From: Candidatus Omnitrophota bacterium
Lineage (GTDB): Bacteria; Omnitrophota; Gorgyraeia; Duberdicusellales; 4484-171
NCBI GenBank assembly: GCA_030601015.1
Contig: JAUVUO010000063.1
Location: forward strand, 1-7,020
Length of the DNA: 7,020 bases
Direction: 5' to 3'
Both the position numbers and the translations under genes were made by a program. The number at the start of each line of letters is the position of its first letter. Within the stretch, counting starts at the first letter, position 1. The notes under the pieces are model-generated. The model was given only the letters and a program-made list of their open reading frames with translations, searched no databases and was not told the origin of the DNA. Below, piece after piece: positions 1 to 6,889 of the stretch.

Positions 1-164
1 AAGATACACTGGATAAATACCCGGAAATCAGAGAAATCTTAAAACCTATTTCCGAACTGGATGATGTAATTATGCAGAAACTCAATTATCAAGTCGACGC
101 TACAGGGCTACCGGCAAAATTGGTCGCTAAAAATTTCTTAAGAGAAAAAGGATATATAAAGTAA
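1..164 (+). CDS. Glycine betaine/proline-type ABC transporter substrate-binding protein, C-terminal end (partial)
   Basis: This is the last 53 codons of a gene that begins before the window; the first whole codon is at position 3 and the stop is TAA at 162-164. The residues run from a 'KYPEIREIL' stretch through 'KLNYQVDATG' to 'VAKNFLREKGYIK' at the end. This is the typical tail of OpuAC/ProX-family binding proteins, where a 'LNyqVd..G..p..VAk.FL...G' pattern closes the second lobe. Such proteins capture glycine betaine, choline or proline betaine outside the cell and deliver them to an ABC permease. The aromatic ligand-binding residues lie outside the window, so the substrate cannot be read. 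Its place just ahead of an MttB-family methyltransferase suggests uptake of the quaternary amine demethylated downstream (inference). A terminator separates it from the next gene. Confidence 0.85.
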   Translation, partial: DTLDKYPEIREILKPISELDDVIMQKLNYQVDATGLPAKLVAKNFLREKGYIK

Positions 165-195
165 TCAGATATCCAGCTCTTTAAAGTTAAATTTT

Positions 196-232
196 AAAAA
201 ACACTTTCTGGATTTTCCAGAAAGTGTTTTTT
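196..232 (+). terminator. Intrinsic terminator after the ABC binding-protein gene
   Basis: A perfect 17-bp inverted repeat (arms 196-212 and 216-232) encloses a 3-nt TTT loop. The core is ACACTTTCTGGA paired with TCCAGAAAGTGT, flanked by an A-run on the left and a T-run on the right (227-232). It lies 31 nt after the stop codon, as expected of a Rho-independent terminator. The A/T flanks would let it work in either direction, but no converging gene is present. Confidence 0.92.
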
Positions 233-324
233 ATTAAAACCGATTTTTTAAATAAAAAAAATAGACACTGAAAATTATTAGAAATAGTTTTAAAGTAGTA
301 TTGATATTATCTTTATAGTTTTAC

Positions 325-353
325 TTGCATTATAACAATAATTAAAGTATAAG
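325..353 (+). promoter_or_regulatory. Possible sigma-70-type promoter for the methyltransferase operon
   Basis: The gap 233-403 holds no gene and is very AT-rich. The best promoter-like pair is TTGCAT (325-330) and TATAAG (348-353) with exactly 17 nt between. The -10 matches consensus at five of six positions but the -35 matches at only three, and AT-rich DNA gives such matches by chance. A promoter somewhere in this gap is likely because a strong terminator lies upstream. I see no riboswitch, cobalamin-box-like element or strong dyad in the gap. Confidence 0.3.
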
Positions 354-403
354 TAGAAGTGTAAATATAAATTTAAAAATTAAAATAAAAAAGGAGAAGG
401 ATT

Positions 404-1852
404 ATGGTTAAAGGCGGTATAGAAGGAGGAAAATATCGTCTTCTTTCAAATGAAGAGATTAAAATGATTCATGAAACATCTCTGAAAATTTTGCAGCAAA
501 CAGGAATAAAATCAGAAAACGAAGAAATTTTAAGTCATTTTTCTAAAATTGGTGCAGAAGTAGATCTTGGTAAAAGAATAATAAAATTTTCACCAGCCTT
601 AGTAGAAGATGCCATTAATAAGGCGTCTTCTAAGATTTTACTTTGTGGGAGAGAAGAGAAAAATGATCTTACCTTAGAAGGCAAAAAGGTATATTGCGGT
701 ACCGGTGGAGCAGCTTTAAATGTACTTGATTTAGAAACGGGGGAAAGAAGGGAATCGCGACTCAAAGACATTGCCGATATAGCTAAATTAGTGGATGCCC
801 TTGATAATATTCATTTTTATTTAAGGCCAGTTGTTGCCCAAGATATTTCTCCGGAATTTCTTGATGTAAATAAGTATTATGCGGCTTTGAGCAATACTTC
901 AAAACACGTAATGGGTTCGGCTTACACTGTGGAAAGTGCTCTTAAAGTGATTTCTATAGCTGAAGAAATTGCCGGAGGGAAAGAAAAATTAAGAGAAAGG
1001 CCCATTATTTCTTTTATTACTTCATTTATGAAGAGCCCTTTACAATTAGCTGATCCTACTGTATTAGTTTTAATGAAAATTGCCGAAGAGGGAATTCCGG
1101 TAGCTCTTTCTACCGCACCCATGGCCGGTTCTACTTCACCTGTAACTTTAGCTGGAACTTTAGCCCAAGTTAATGCAGAACAACTTTGCGGGATGGTTCT
1201 TGTTCAGTCAATTAATCCGGGCACACCTGTAATTTACGGTGCCATTCCTACTATAGCTGATATGCAGACTATGAATTTTTTAGATGGTGCCATAGAATTG
1301 GGGATACTTGCTGCCGGTGCTGCTCAATTAGCCCAATATTATAATTTTCCACATTATGCTTGGGGAGGTCTTACCGATTCTAAAATTCCTGATATCCAGG
1401 CTGGATATGAGAAAGGAATGAATCTTGTTATGGCAGCTTTAGCTGGAGCAAATTATATTCACAATGCTGCTGGTATGTTGGAATCTACTACTACAGTTGC
1501 ATATGAGCAATATGTAATAGATAATGAGATTATAGGTATGGCAATGAGAGCCTTACAAGGAATAGAAGTAAACGAAGACACTTTAGCTTTTAAAGTAATA
1601 AATAAAGTAGGCCCCGGAGGCAATTATTTAGCCGAAACACATACGGTACAACATATGAGATCAGAATTATTTTTTCCAAAAGTCAGCGATAGATCTTTAA
1701 GAGAAGAATGGGTCTCAAAAGGAAGCAAAGATGCTCGCGAAAGAGCAAAGGAAATAGCCAAAAATATTTTGGCTACCCATAAGCCTCTTTCTATCCCTTC
1801 CGAGGTAGATAGAAAAATAAAAAGTTCAATTAAAGGTTTAAAAAATATTTAG
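404..1852 (+). CDS. MttB-superfamily methylamine:corrinoid methyltransferase, non-pyrrolysine type (MtgB-like)
   Basis: The 482-residue product spans the whole trimethylamine methyltransferase family (COG5598), whose members are usually about 470-500 residues. The start ATG follows AGGAG (392-396) by 7 nt, and the N-terminus 'GGIEGGKYRLLS' followed by 'HETSLKIL' is the usual family opening. Family-typical segments are 'GGLTDSKIPDIQAGYEK' (321-337), the stretch from AGML (356) to EIIGM (375-379), and 'GPGGNYLAETHT' (403-414). These enzymes are cytoplasmic TIM-barrel proteins that move a methyl group from a quaternary or tertiary amine to Co(I) of a corrinoid protein. The archaeal trimethylamine enzyme has an in-frame amber codon for pyrrolysine. 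Here no TAG interrupts the frame, which places it with the non-Pyl homologues, some of which demethylate glycine betaine (MtgB), carnitine or proline betaine. Glycine betaine is the best guess from the upstream transporter; the exact substrate is not proven. Confidence 0.94.
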   Translation: MVKGGIEGGKYRLLSNEEIKMIHETSLKILQQTGIKSENEEILSHFSKIGAEVDLGKRIIKFSPALVEDAINKASSKILLCGREEKNDLTLEGKKVYCGTGGAALNVLDLETGERRESRLKDIADIAKLVDALDNIHFYLRPVVAQDISPEFLDVNKYYAALSNTSKHVMGSAYTVESALKVISIAEEIAGGKEKLRERPIISFITSFMKSPLQLADPTVLVLMKIAEEGIPVALSTAPMAGSTSPVTLAGTLAQVNAEQLCGMVLVQSINPGTPVIYGAIPTIADMQTMNFLDGAIELGILAAGAAQLAQYYNFPHYAWGGLTDSKIPDIQAGYEKGMNLVMAALAGANYIHNAAGMLESTTTVAYEQYVIDNEIIGMAMRALQGIEVNEDTLAFKVINKVGPGGNYLAETHTVQHMRSELFFPKVSDRSLREEWVSKGSKDARERAKEIAKNILATHKPLSIPSEVDRKIKSSIKGLKNI

Positions 1853-1864
1853 GAGTAGAGATAA
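1850..1864 (+). other. Stacked in-frame stop codons overlapping the next gene's ribosome binding site
   Basis: The methyltransferase frame ends TAG-GAG-TAG-AGA-TAA, and the next gene's ATG follows directly in the same frame. The first TAG overlaps an AGGAG Shine-Dalgarno sequence (1851-1855) placed 9 nt before ATG 1865, so termination and re-initiation are tightly linked and the two genes are probably translationally coupled. If TAG were read through, the methyltransferase would gain only four residues before TAA. Confidence 0.7.
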
Positions 1865-2773
1865 ATGAAAATCGGATTGGGTCAAATAAAATATGAAACA
1901 GGGAAGGTAAAAAAGAACCTAAAAAAAATACAAAAATTTATCTTTAAAGCTAAAAAGGAAGAGGTTGATCTATTGGTCTTTCCCGAGTTATGTCTTACTG
2001 GTTATTCGCTAAAAAATCTTGTTTCCAAGGTAGCCATAAAGTTAGACGATCCTATAATTGAAAGTTTAAAAGAAGAGAGTAAGGATATTTCTTTGGTAGT
2101 AGGTCTAGTAGAAGAGTCAAAAACTTATGATTTTTATAATACTGCTCTTTATCTGGAAAAAGGAGAAATAAAACATATTCACCGAAAGATATATTTACCT
2201 AATTACGGCATATTTGAGGAGAAAAAATATTTCATTAGCGGGGAAGAAGTAAGAGCTTTTGAGACATCTTATGGACGAATGGGCATGTTGGTTTGTGCTG
2301 ATTCCTGGCATCCTGTTTTACCTTACATTTTAGCCTTAGATGGTGCTTTTATTTTTATAAATGTGATTGCCAGTTATAACAAGGGCTTAGGAAAGAAAAT
2401 ATCTACTCGTTACGCCTGGGAAAGGTTGAATAAATTTTATGCCCAAGTATTTTCTTGCTATGTTGTCTTTGTTAATGCAGTAGGTGCTGACGGCGAAAAT
2501 AGTTTTTGGGGAGGGTCTACTGTCATTAAACCGGGAGGTAGAATATTAGTAAAGCCTGATTATTGCAAAGAACAATTGGCCACAGCTTACATAGATTTAA
2601 AAAGAGTACGATATTATAAAAATGTTTTACCAGAATTTAAAGAAGAAAAAATTGATTTAAATATAAGAGAACTCAAGAGAATAAAGAAAGACAAACTCAA
2701 GAACGTCTCTTTTAAATATATTAATAAAATATCCAAAAAGAAAATTTTGAAAAAAAAGGCTTATCTCCCATAA
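1865..2773 (+). CDS. Carbon-nitrogen hydrolase (nitrilase superfamily amidase)
   Basis: The 302-residue product has the nitrilase-superfamily Glu-Lys-Cys triad: Glu41 in 'VFPELCLTGYS', Lys108 in 'HRKIYLPNYGIFEEKKYF', and Cys144 in 'GMLVCADSWHP'. A further conserved Glu is at 118/119. Members hydrolyse amide or carbamoyl C-N bonds through a thioester on the cysteine. The 'ELCLTGYSLKNLV' stretch resembles the glutaminase domain of NAD+ synthetase and related amidases, but the synthetase domain is absent, so this is a stand-alone hydrolase. The core ends near residue 265; the rest is a Lys-rich tail of unknown role. It starts 12 nt after the methyltransferase stop and shares its operon, then a terminator follows. 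A role in releasing or processing a methylated amide or amine substrate is possible but only inferred. The substrate cannot be named from sequence. Confidence 0.9.
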   Translation: MKIGLGQIKYETGKVKKNLKKIQKFIFKAKKEEVDLLVFPELCLTGYSLKNLVSKVAIKLDDPIIESLKEESKDISLVVGLVEESKTYDFYNTALYLEKGEIKHIHRKIYLPNYGIFEEKKYFISGEEVRAFETSYGRMGMLVCADSWHPVLPYILALDGAFIFINVIASYNKGLGKKISTRYAWERLNKFYAQVFSCYVVFVNAVGADGENSFWGGSTVIKPGGRILVKPDYCKEQLATAYIDLKRVRYYKNVLPEFKEEKIDLNIRELKRIKKDKLKNVSFKYINKISKKKILKKKAYLP

Positions 2774-2799
2774 CTCTCCTTATGATGAGAATTGTTATT

Positions 2800-2847
2800 A
2801 AAATAGAACAATAGGAAAATAGATTTTTTCTATTGTTCTATTTTTTT
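2800..2847 (+). terminator. Intrinsic terminator after the methyltransferase-amidase operon
   Basis: A perfect 15-bp inverted repeat (arms 2800-2814 and 2830-2844; core TAGAACAATAG with CTATTGTTCTA) is followed by T's through 2847. The inner part can pair further through AAAA with TTTT. It begins 26 nt after the hydrolase stop and separates this operon from the corrinoid-protein gene. Confidence 0.85.
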
Positions 2848-2880
2848 AAAACTTTCAAAAATATATGTAAAAAGCAAGAT

Positions 2881-2910
2881 TTTACCTAATAATGCAATTA
2901 TATCTATAGT
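2881..2910 (+). promoter_or_regulatory. Possible promoter for the corrinoid-protein gene
   Basis: Between the terminator at 2800-2847 and the start at 2970 lies TTTACC (2881-2886), 18 nt, then TATAGT (2905-2910). These match the sigma-70 boxes at four and five of six positions. A separate promoter makes sense because a terminator precedes it and corrinoid proteins are often needed in large amounts. The region is very AT-rich, so a chance match is possible. Confidence 0.35.
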
Positions 2911-2969
2911 ATTAATATTTTTTATTTTATAAAATTACATAAACTTTAATAAAAATAGGAGGTAATGTT

Positions 2970-3602
2970 ATGGTAGATTTAAATAATGTATCTGAATCTT
3001 TACAAAGGGGAGATGCAGAAAAAGTAGAAGAACTTGTTAGAGGTGCTTTAGGGGAGAATTTATTACCCAAGGATATTTTAGAAAATGGTTTAATCAAGGG
3101 AATGGATATTATTGGGGCAAAATTTAAGAAAAACGAAGTATATGTCCCGGAAGTTTTAATTGCTGCTCGAGCAATGCATGCAGGGATGAGTATCCTGAGG
3201 CCCAAGTTAGCTGAAACCGGAGTAAAAAATATAGGTACGGTAGCAGTAGGCACCGTAAAGGGAGATTTGCATGATATTGGAAAAAATTTAGTAATAATGA
3301 TGTTAGAAGGCGCAGGCTTTGAAGTCATAGATTTAGGAATAGATGTGCCAGTAGATAAATTTGTAGAAGCTGTAACAAAATATAAACTTAATGTATTAGG
3401 GATGTCCGCCCTTTTAACTACTACCATGATTCAAATGCAAGAAGTAATTAAAGCAATTTCTGATGCCGGTCTTAGAGATAAAGTAAAGATAATGATTGGA
3501 GGAGCCCCTATAACTCAAAATTATGCTGATCAAATTGGAGCAGATGGCTATTCTCCCGATGCTGCTTCTGCAGTAGATAAGGCAAAAACTTTTATAGCCT
3601 AA
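2970..3602 (+). CDS. Methyltransferase cognate corrinoid protein (MttC/MtbC/MtgC-like)
   Basis: The 210-residue product has the two-domain build of methyltransferase corrinoid proteins. Residues 1-85 form the helical cap domain related to methionine synthase, and residues about 88-210 form a Rossmann-like B12-binding domain. The base-off/His-on motif is present as 'GDLHDIGKN' (98-106), with His101 as the expected lower cobalt ligand. The usual partner motifs are 'GMSALLTTTM' (144-153) and 'MIGGAP' (175-180). Length and ending are normal for the family. A strong AGGAGGT (2957-2963) lies 6 nt before the ATG. The protein carries the methyl group from the MttB-family enzyme to a second methyltransferase that passes it on to tetrahydrofolate or another acceptor. 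That second enzyme and the ATP-dependent corrinoid reactivase are not in this window. Confidence 0.96.
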   Translation: MVDLNNVSESLQRGDAEKVEELVRGALGENLLPKDILENGLIKGMDIIGAKFKKNEVYVPEVLIAARAMHAGMSILRPKLAETGVKNIGTVAVGTVKGDLHDIGKNLVIMMLEGAGFEVIDLGIDVPVDKFVEAVTKYKLNVLGMSALLTTTMIQMQEVIKAISDAGLRDKVKIMIGGAPITQNYADQIGADGYSPDAASAVDKAKTFIA

Positions 3603-3712
3603 ATATCTGCCATTTATTATTTTTTAATCTGTAGTAAAAAACATTTTTAAACAAATAAAAAACCATTAATTTTCAATTTGATATGGACAATTAATTAGGG
3701 AGATTTATTTGA

Positions 3713-3727
3713 GGGAGGATCATTTTG
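3713..3727 (+). promoter_or_regulatory. Ribosome binding site that sets a TTG start
   Basis: GGGAGG (3713-3718) sits 6 nt before TTG (3725-3727). No ATG or GTG offers a better start: the Rossmann motif GAGIAG begins at residue 10, so any later start would cut it, and the TTG product begins just like related proteins ('SNSSVLVIGAGIAG'). The start is therefore TTG with good confidence, weaker than the ATG of its neighbours. Confidence 0.75.
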
Positions 3728-4981
3728 TCTAATTCGTCTGTTTTAGTAATTGGCGCGGGTATTGCCGGAATTACCGTAGCTCAGAGACTTGCAGAAAATA
3801 ATATTAAAGTATATTTAATAGAAAAAGAATCTTATATAGGCGGACAGGCACTTTCTTATGGTTGTAAAGGTGTAGAGAGTTGTAATGAATGTTCAGTGTG
3901 TTTATTGCAGAGGAAAGTAAAAGAAGTAAAAGGATGTTTTTCTAATATATTTTTTAGGGCTAATTATAAAATAGAAGAAGTGAAGAGAAAAGAAAAGAAT
4001 TTTGAAGTTACTTTAAAAAAAGAAATACCATTTGTAGATCCTGATAAATGCCAGGGATGCGGTCTTTGTGAAAAAATATGTCCTTCTTTAGCAGTCTCTG
4101 TTTCTCATCCCCAATCTATTCCGCGTTCTTATATTATTAATAAAGAAAATTGTCTAAATTTTCAAAATAAAGAGTGTCATATTTGTATAGATGGTTGTCC
4201 TTTTGAAGCGATAAATTTTAACCGCAAAATCAAGAAAGAAGTTTTATCTAATATTTCCGCTATTGTTATTGCTACCGGCTTTAAGCCATTCGACCCCAAA
4301 GAAAAGGTTGAATACGGGTATGGAATAAATGAGAATGTTATAACTGCTAATGAATTAGAAAAACAAATTTATACTAAAGATTATGTTTTTCGACCTTCTG
4401 ATAAAAAAGTAGCGAAAAAAGTAGCAATTATACAATGTATTGGAAGTAGAGATAAGAGTATTGGTAATCCGAATTGTTCTCGAATCTGTTGCGGTTATGG
4501 AATGAAAATGGCCCGCGTTATAAAAGAAAAGGATTCAGAAGCTGAAGTTTCAATATTTTATATGGATATTCAGCCTTTTGGCAAAGAATTTACCAAATTT
4601 TTTACCGAATGCAAAGAAGAATATAATATTCAATATCTTAGTTCTATTCCTTCTCAGATTTCTCAAAGAAAAGATGGCAAAATAAGAATTAAGTATGAAG
4701 ATCCCCGCGATAAAAAAATTATTGAAAATATTTTTGATTTAGCTGTTTTGTCAACCGCCATGAATCCTGAAAAAGAATATGGAAAAATTGCAGAGAATAT
4801 GAATTTGTGGGTGAAAGAAGATGGATTTTATGAAAGTCTTGATCCCATTCATATAACCAAAACAAATCAAAAAGGAATTTTCATAGCAGGAAGCTGTCAG
4901 GGTCCGAGAGATATAAATGAATGTATCGCTAATGCCGAACATGCAGCTTTAGAGGCTATGATATTTCTTAAATCAAAATAG
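3725..4981 (+). CDS. HdrA-like FAD/iron-sulfur protein with internal ferredoxin domain (QmoA-like, short form)
   Basis: The 418-residue product starts with an FAD-binding Rossmann fold (GAGIAG at 10-15; acidic ribose-binding Glu33; GG at 39-40). A cysteine cluster follows (C47, C53, C56, C59), where HdrA proteins carry a conserved Cys-x-x-Cys. An inserted ferredoxin region has C109/C112/C115/C119 and C143/C151/C154/C158. The rest holds the second FAD motif 'AIVIATGFKPFDP', the HdrA signature 'QCIGSRD' with 'CSRICCGYGMKMA', and the closing 'GIFIAGSCQGPRDI' flavin motif. It lacks both the separate N-terminal domain and the C-terminal ferredoxin domain of full HdrA, so in build it is closer to QmoA and short HdrA paralogues. 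HdrA proteins are cytoplasmic and often bifurcate electrons through FAD. It probably works with the next two genes. It ends in TAG, with further in-frame stops at 5030 (TAG) and 5063 (TAA). Confidence 0.92.
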   Translation: MSNSSVLVIGAGIAGITVAQRLAENNIKVYLIEKESYIGGQALSYGCKGVESCNECSVCLLQRKVKEVKGCFSNIFFRANYKIEEVKRKEKNFEVTLKKEIPFVDPDKCQGCGLCEKICPSLAVSVSHPQSIPRSYIINKENCLNFQNKECHICIDGCPFEAINFNRKIKKEVLSNISAIVIATGFKPFDPKEKVEYGYGINENVITANELEKQIYTKDYVFRPSDKKVAKKVAIIQCIGSRDKSIGNPNCSRICCGYGMKMARVIKEKDSEAEVSIFYMDIQPFGKEFTKFFTECKEEYNIQYLSSIPSQISQRKDGKIRIKYEDPRDKKIIENIFDLAVLSTAMNPEKEYGKIAENMNLWVKEDGFYESLDPIHITKTNQKGIFIAGSCQGPRDINECIANAEHAALEAMIFLKSK

Positions 4982-5061
4982 AATCCATGGTTATTTAAAA
5001 ATATGCATGTTTTGTTTTATCTAAATTGTTAGCTCCGAGCATATATTATAAGTGATGAGCG

Positions 5062-5079
5062 TTAAAGATGTATCTTTAA
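5062..5079 (+). repeat. Perfect 8-bp inverted repeat upstream of the second HdrA gene
   Basis: TTAAAGAT (5062-5069) and ATCTTTAA (5072-5079) form a perfect dyad with a 2-nt GT centre, 29 nt before ATG 5108. It lies just downstream of a -10-like TATAAG (5047-5052), where a repressor site would block a start of transcription. The associated -35 (TTGTTA, 5026-5031) is only 15 nt away, so the promoter is doubtful. A 2-nt loop makes an RNA hairpin less likely than a protein site. The rest of the gap 4982-5107 shows nothing else. Confidence 0.4.
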
Positions 5080-5107
5080 TTATCAGATTTTACGAGGAGA
5101 AGTTATT

Positions 5108-6817
5108 ATGCATAAGACGAAAAAAATAGGCATCTTCCTTTGTAGTTGTGGGGAAACTATTTCCCAAACAGTTAATTACAAGAAAATAATTAAGTATTTC
5201 AATGATCTTAATGAAATTCCAGTAATTGAAAAAATTGATTTTATGTGTAAACCGAAAAGTTTGATTAAATTTAAAAAAAAGATTAAAGATACCAAGTTAG
5301 AAAGTGTAATAGTAGCTGCCTGTTCTCCCGAATTGAAAGGCAGTATTTTTAGAAAAGCCGTAGAGGAGGCAGGGATAAATTATAATATGTTATCACTGGT
5401 AAATCTTAGAGAACAGTGTGCCATGGTTCATAAAGAAAAAAATTGTGCTACCGCATATGCAATTGATTTAATAGAGAGCAATATAAGGAGAATAAAATTA
5501 AATCAGCCGATTTTATCAAAAGCTACAAAAGTAAATCAAACTACTTTGATAATCGGAGGGGGGTTTTCCGGTTTGCAAACTGCAATTAATCTATCAAATT
5601 TAGGTTGCAAAACAATACTATAGGAAAGAGAAATTTCTTTAGGGGGAAGCCGTAATCAATCACTTCAATCTACAGATAATAAAATGGAATTTTCTCTAAT
5701 GGATTTAATTGATAAGAATATAAAGAAAGTCAACAGTAATCCATTATTACGGGTATTTACTCAAAGTGAGTTGATATCCTTAGAGGGAGAGCCGGGAAAT
5801 TTCAAGGCCGTTATTAAGGTAAAAGCTAAAAATAAAAAAATGATAAGAAAAAATTTTAATATCGGAGCAATAGTATTAGCAACCGGCTGCCAGAATTTTT
5901 TCCCTGAAGAGAAATACAGGATTGAACTGTCTTCTCAGGTAATTACCATTTCCAAACTGGAAAAGTTATTGAATTGTAAAGAAGATTTAAAAAGTATTAA
6001 TACCGTATGTTTTATAAACGGAATAGTAAATGATGACCAAAGATTAAAAGGTGATAAGCTTTTACTGCAGGCTTTAGGACTGATTAATAAATATCAGATA
6101 CAAGTATATATTCTTTGTAAAAACGTATATGTAGCCGAAAATGGTTTGGAAGAGTTGTATCAACAAGCGAGAGAAAAGGGAATAGTATTTTTAAAATACG
6201 AAGACAAAAAACCTGAAATATTATTGGGAAAAGAAGACAAGAAGATAAAAGTATTATTTATCGATGAACTTTTAGTAAAAGATAATGTTCATTACAAAGA
6301 GGGAGAAATTATAATTCCTTGTGATTTATTAGTATTAGAAGAAGAAATAATACCTGCAAGCGGAGCTGACAAGCTATCTGAGATGTTGCAAATCAATTGT
6401 GATGATGAGGGATTTTATCAACAAAGAAATATTAGTCTTCAGCCAATTTTCACCAATCGGAAAGGTATTTATACGGTAGGGTCATGCGGGGGGTTAAAAA
6501 ATATTAACAGAACTTTAGATGATTGTGCAATGGTCTCTTTGGAGGTGTATGACCTACTAAAGGAAAAAGTTATTAAATATAATCTTGACCGTGCCGTGGT
6601 AGATAATGATAAATGCACCCTTTGTTTAACTTGTTTACGAACTTGTCCTCATAAAGCCATACAATTAGAAAATGATGCAGAACCAAACCAAATAAAAATT
6701 GCCGTTAACCCTCTTGCTTGCGAGAGTTGTGGAATATGTGTCAGCTGTTGTCCCGCAAGCGCAATTTCTTTACCCGGCTATGAAAACGAACAGGTAACAT
6801 CTGAAATAGCGGATTAA
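5108..6817 (+). CDS. HdrA-like FAD/iron-sulfur protein with C-terminal ferredoxin domain, interrupted by an in-frame TAG
   Basis: This is one 570-codon frame (including the final stop) from ATG 5108 (GAGGAG at 5094-5099) to TAA 6815, broken by TAG at codon 172. Unless TAG is read, only residues 1-171 are made. Residues 1-135 match the HdrA N-terminal domain, with C12, C14, C47, C72 and C104 in 'LCSCGE', 'MCKP', 'AACSPE' and 'NLREQCAMVH'. The FAD fold follows (GGGFSG at 150-155; after the TAG, Glu173 and 'SLGG'). The 'AIVLATGCQNFFP' and 'GIYTVGSCGGLKNI' flavin motifs are kept. Two C-terminal [4Fe-4S] motifs are C503/C506/C509/C513 and C538/C541/C544/C548. The inserted ferredoxin and the FAD-domain Cys-x-x-Cys and Cys-Cys motifs of its neighbour are missing. 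It probably pairs with the upstream HdrA and the downstream MvhD-family protein. Automated callers would probably split it at 5623, with a second piece from ATG 5684. Confidence 0.86.
5621..5623 (+). other. In-frame TAG within the second HdrA gene
   Basis: The codons around it read K-T-I-L-TAG-E-R-E-I-S-L-G-G, which align without a gap to K-V-Y-L-I-E-K-E-S-Y-I-G-G of the upstream HdrA protein (28-40). TAG thus stands for one hydrophobic residue at the end of strand beta-2 in the FAD fold. One T-to-A change from TTG (Leu) would make it. No frameshift is needed. A weak 5-bp AT hairpin (AAAGA 5625-5629 with TCTTT 5636-5640) follows but is not convincing as a recoding element. Nonsense mutation, base-call error and amber readthrough all remain open. 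Confidence 0.9.
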
Positions 6818-6889
6818 ATAGGTCAGATTCAGATAGTTAAAATTATAAGTTTTACAGTTAATAATTTTCAGGAAGGATTAGGATTATCT

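Noticed and set aside
233..403. Cobalamin riboswitch or other structured leader before the methyltransferase
   Set aside because: The gap is almost all A and T, has no B12-box-like conserved segment and no strong stems.
535..1122. Minus-strand open frames within the methyltransferase gene (535-771 and 922-1122)
   Set aside because: They are short and antisense to a confident gene, with no recognisable domain.
404..1852. Pyrrolysine codon in the MttB homologue
   Set aside because: The frame has no internal TAG from the start to the final stop, so this is a non-Pyl homologue.
2927..3427. Open frame on the minus strand opposite the corrinoid-protein gene
   Set aside because: It is a shadow of a clearly coding + strand gene, has low-complexity Ser/Thr/Pro-rich content and matches no recognised family.
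3620..3649. AT-only hairpins after the corrinoid-protein gene as a terminator
   Set aside because: Two overlapping weak pairings (TTTTTTA with TAAAAAA, TAAAAA with TTTTTA) contain no G-C pairs and compete with each other. The gap 3603-3724 may carry readthrough transcription into the HdrA gene.
4751..4942. Minus-strand open frame within the first HdrA gene
   Set aside because: It is 63 codons antisense to conserved flavin-motif coding sequence, with no protein features.
5624..5640. Recoding hairpin downstream of the TAG
   Set aside because: The stem is only five mostly A-T pairs with a six-base loop, too weak to be told from chance in this AT-rich sequence.
5684..6817. Separate gene starting at ATG 5684
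   Set aside because: This start lies in the middle of the FAD fold, after the nucleotide-binding motif. No Shine-Dalgarno sequence is at a proper distance (AGGGGG at 5641-5646 is 37 nt upstream), and the frame is continuous with the upstream part across the TAG. It is the second half of one gene.
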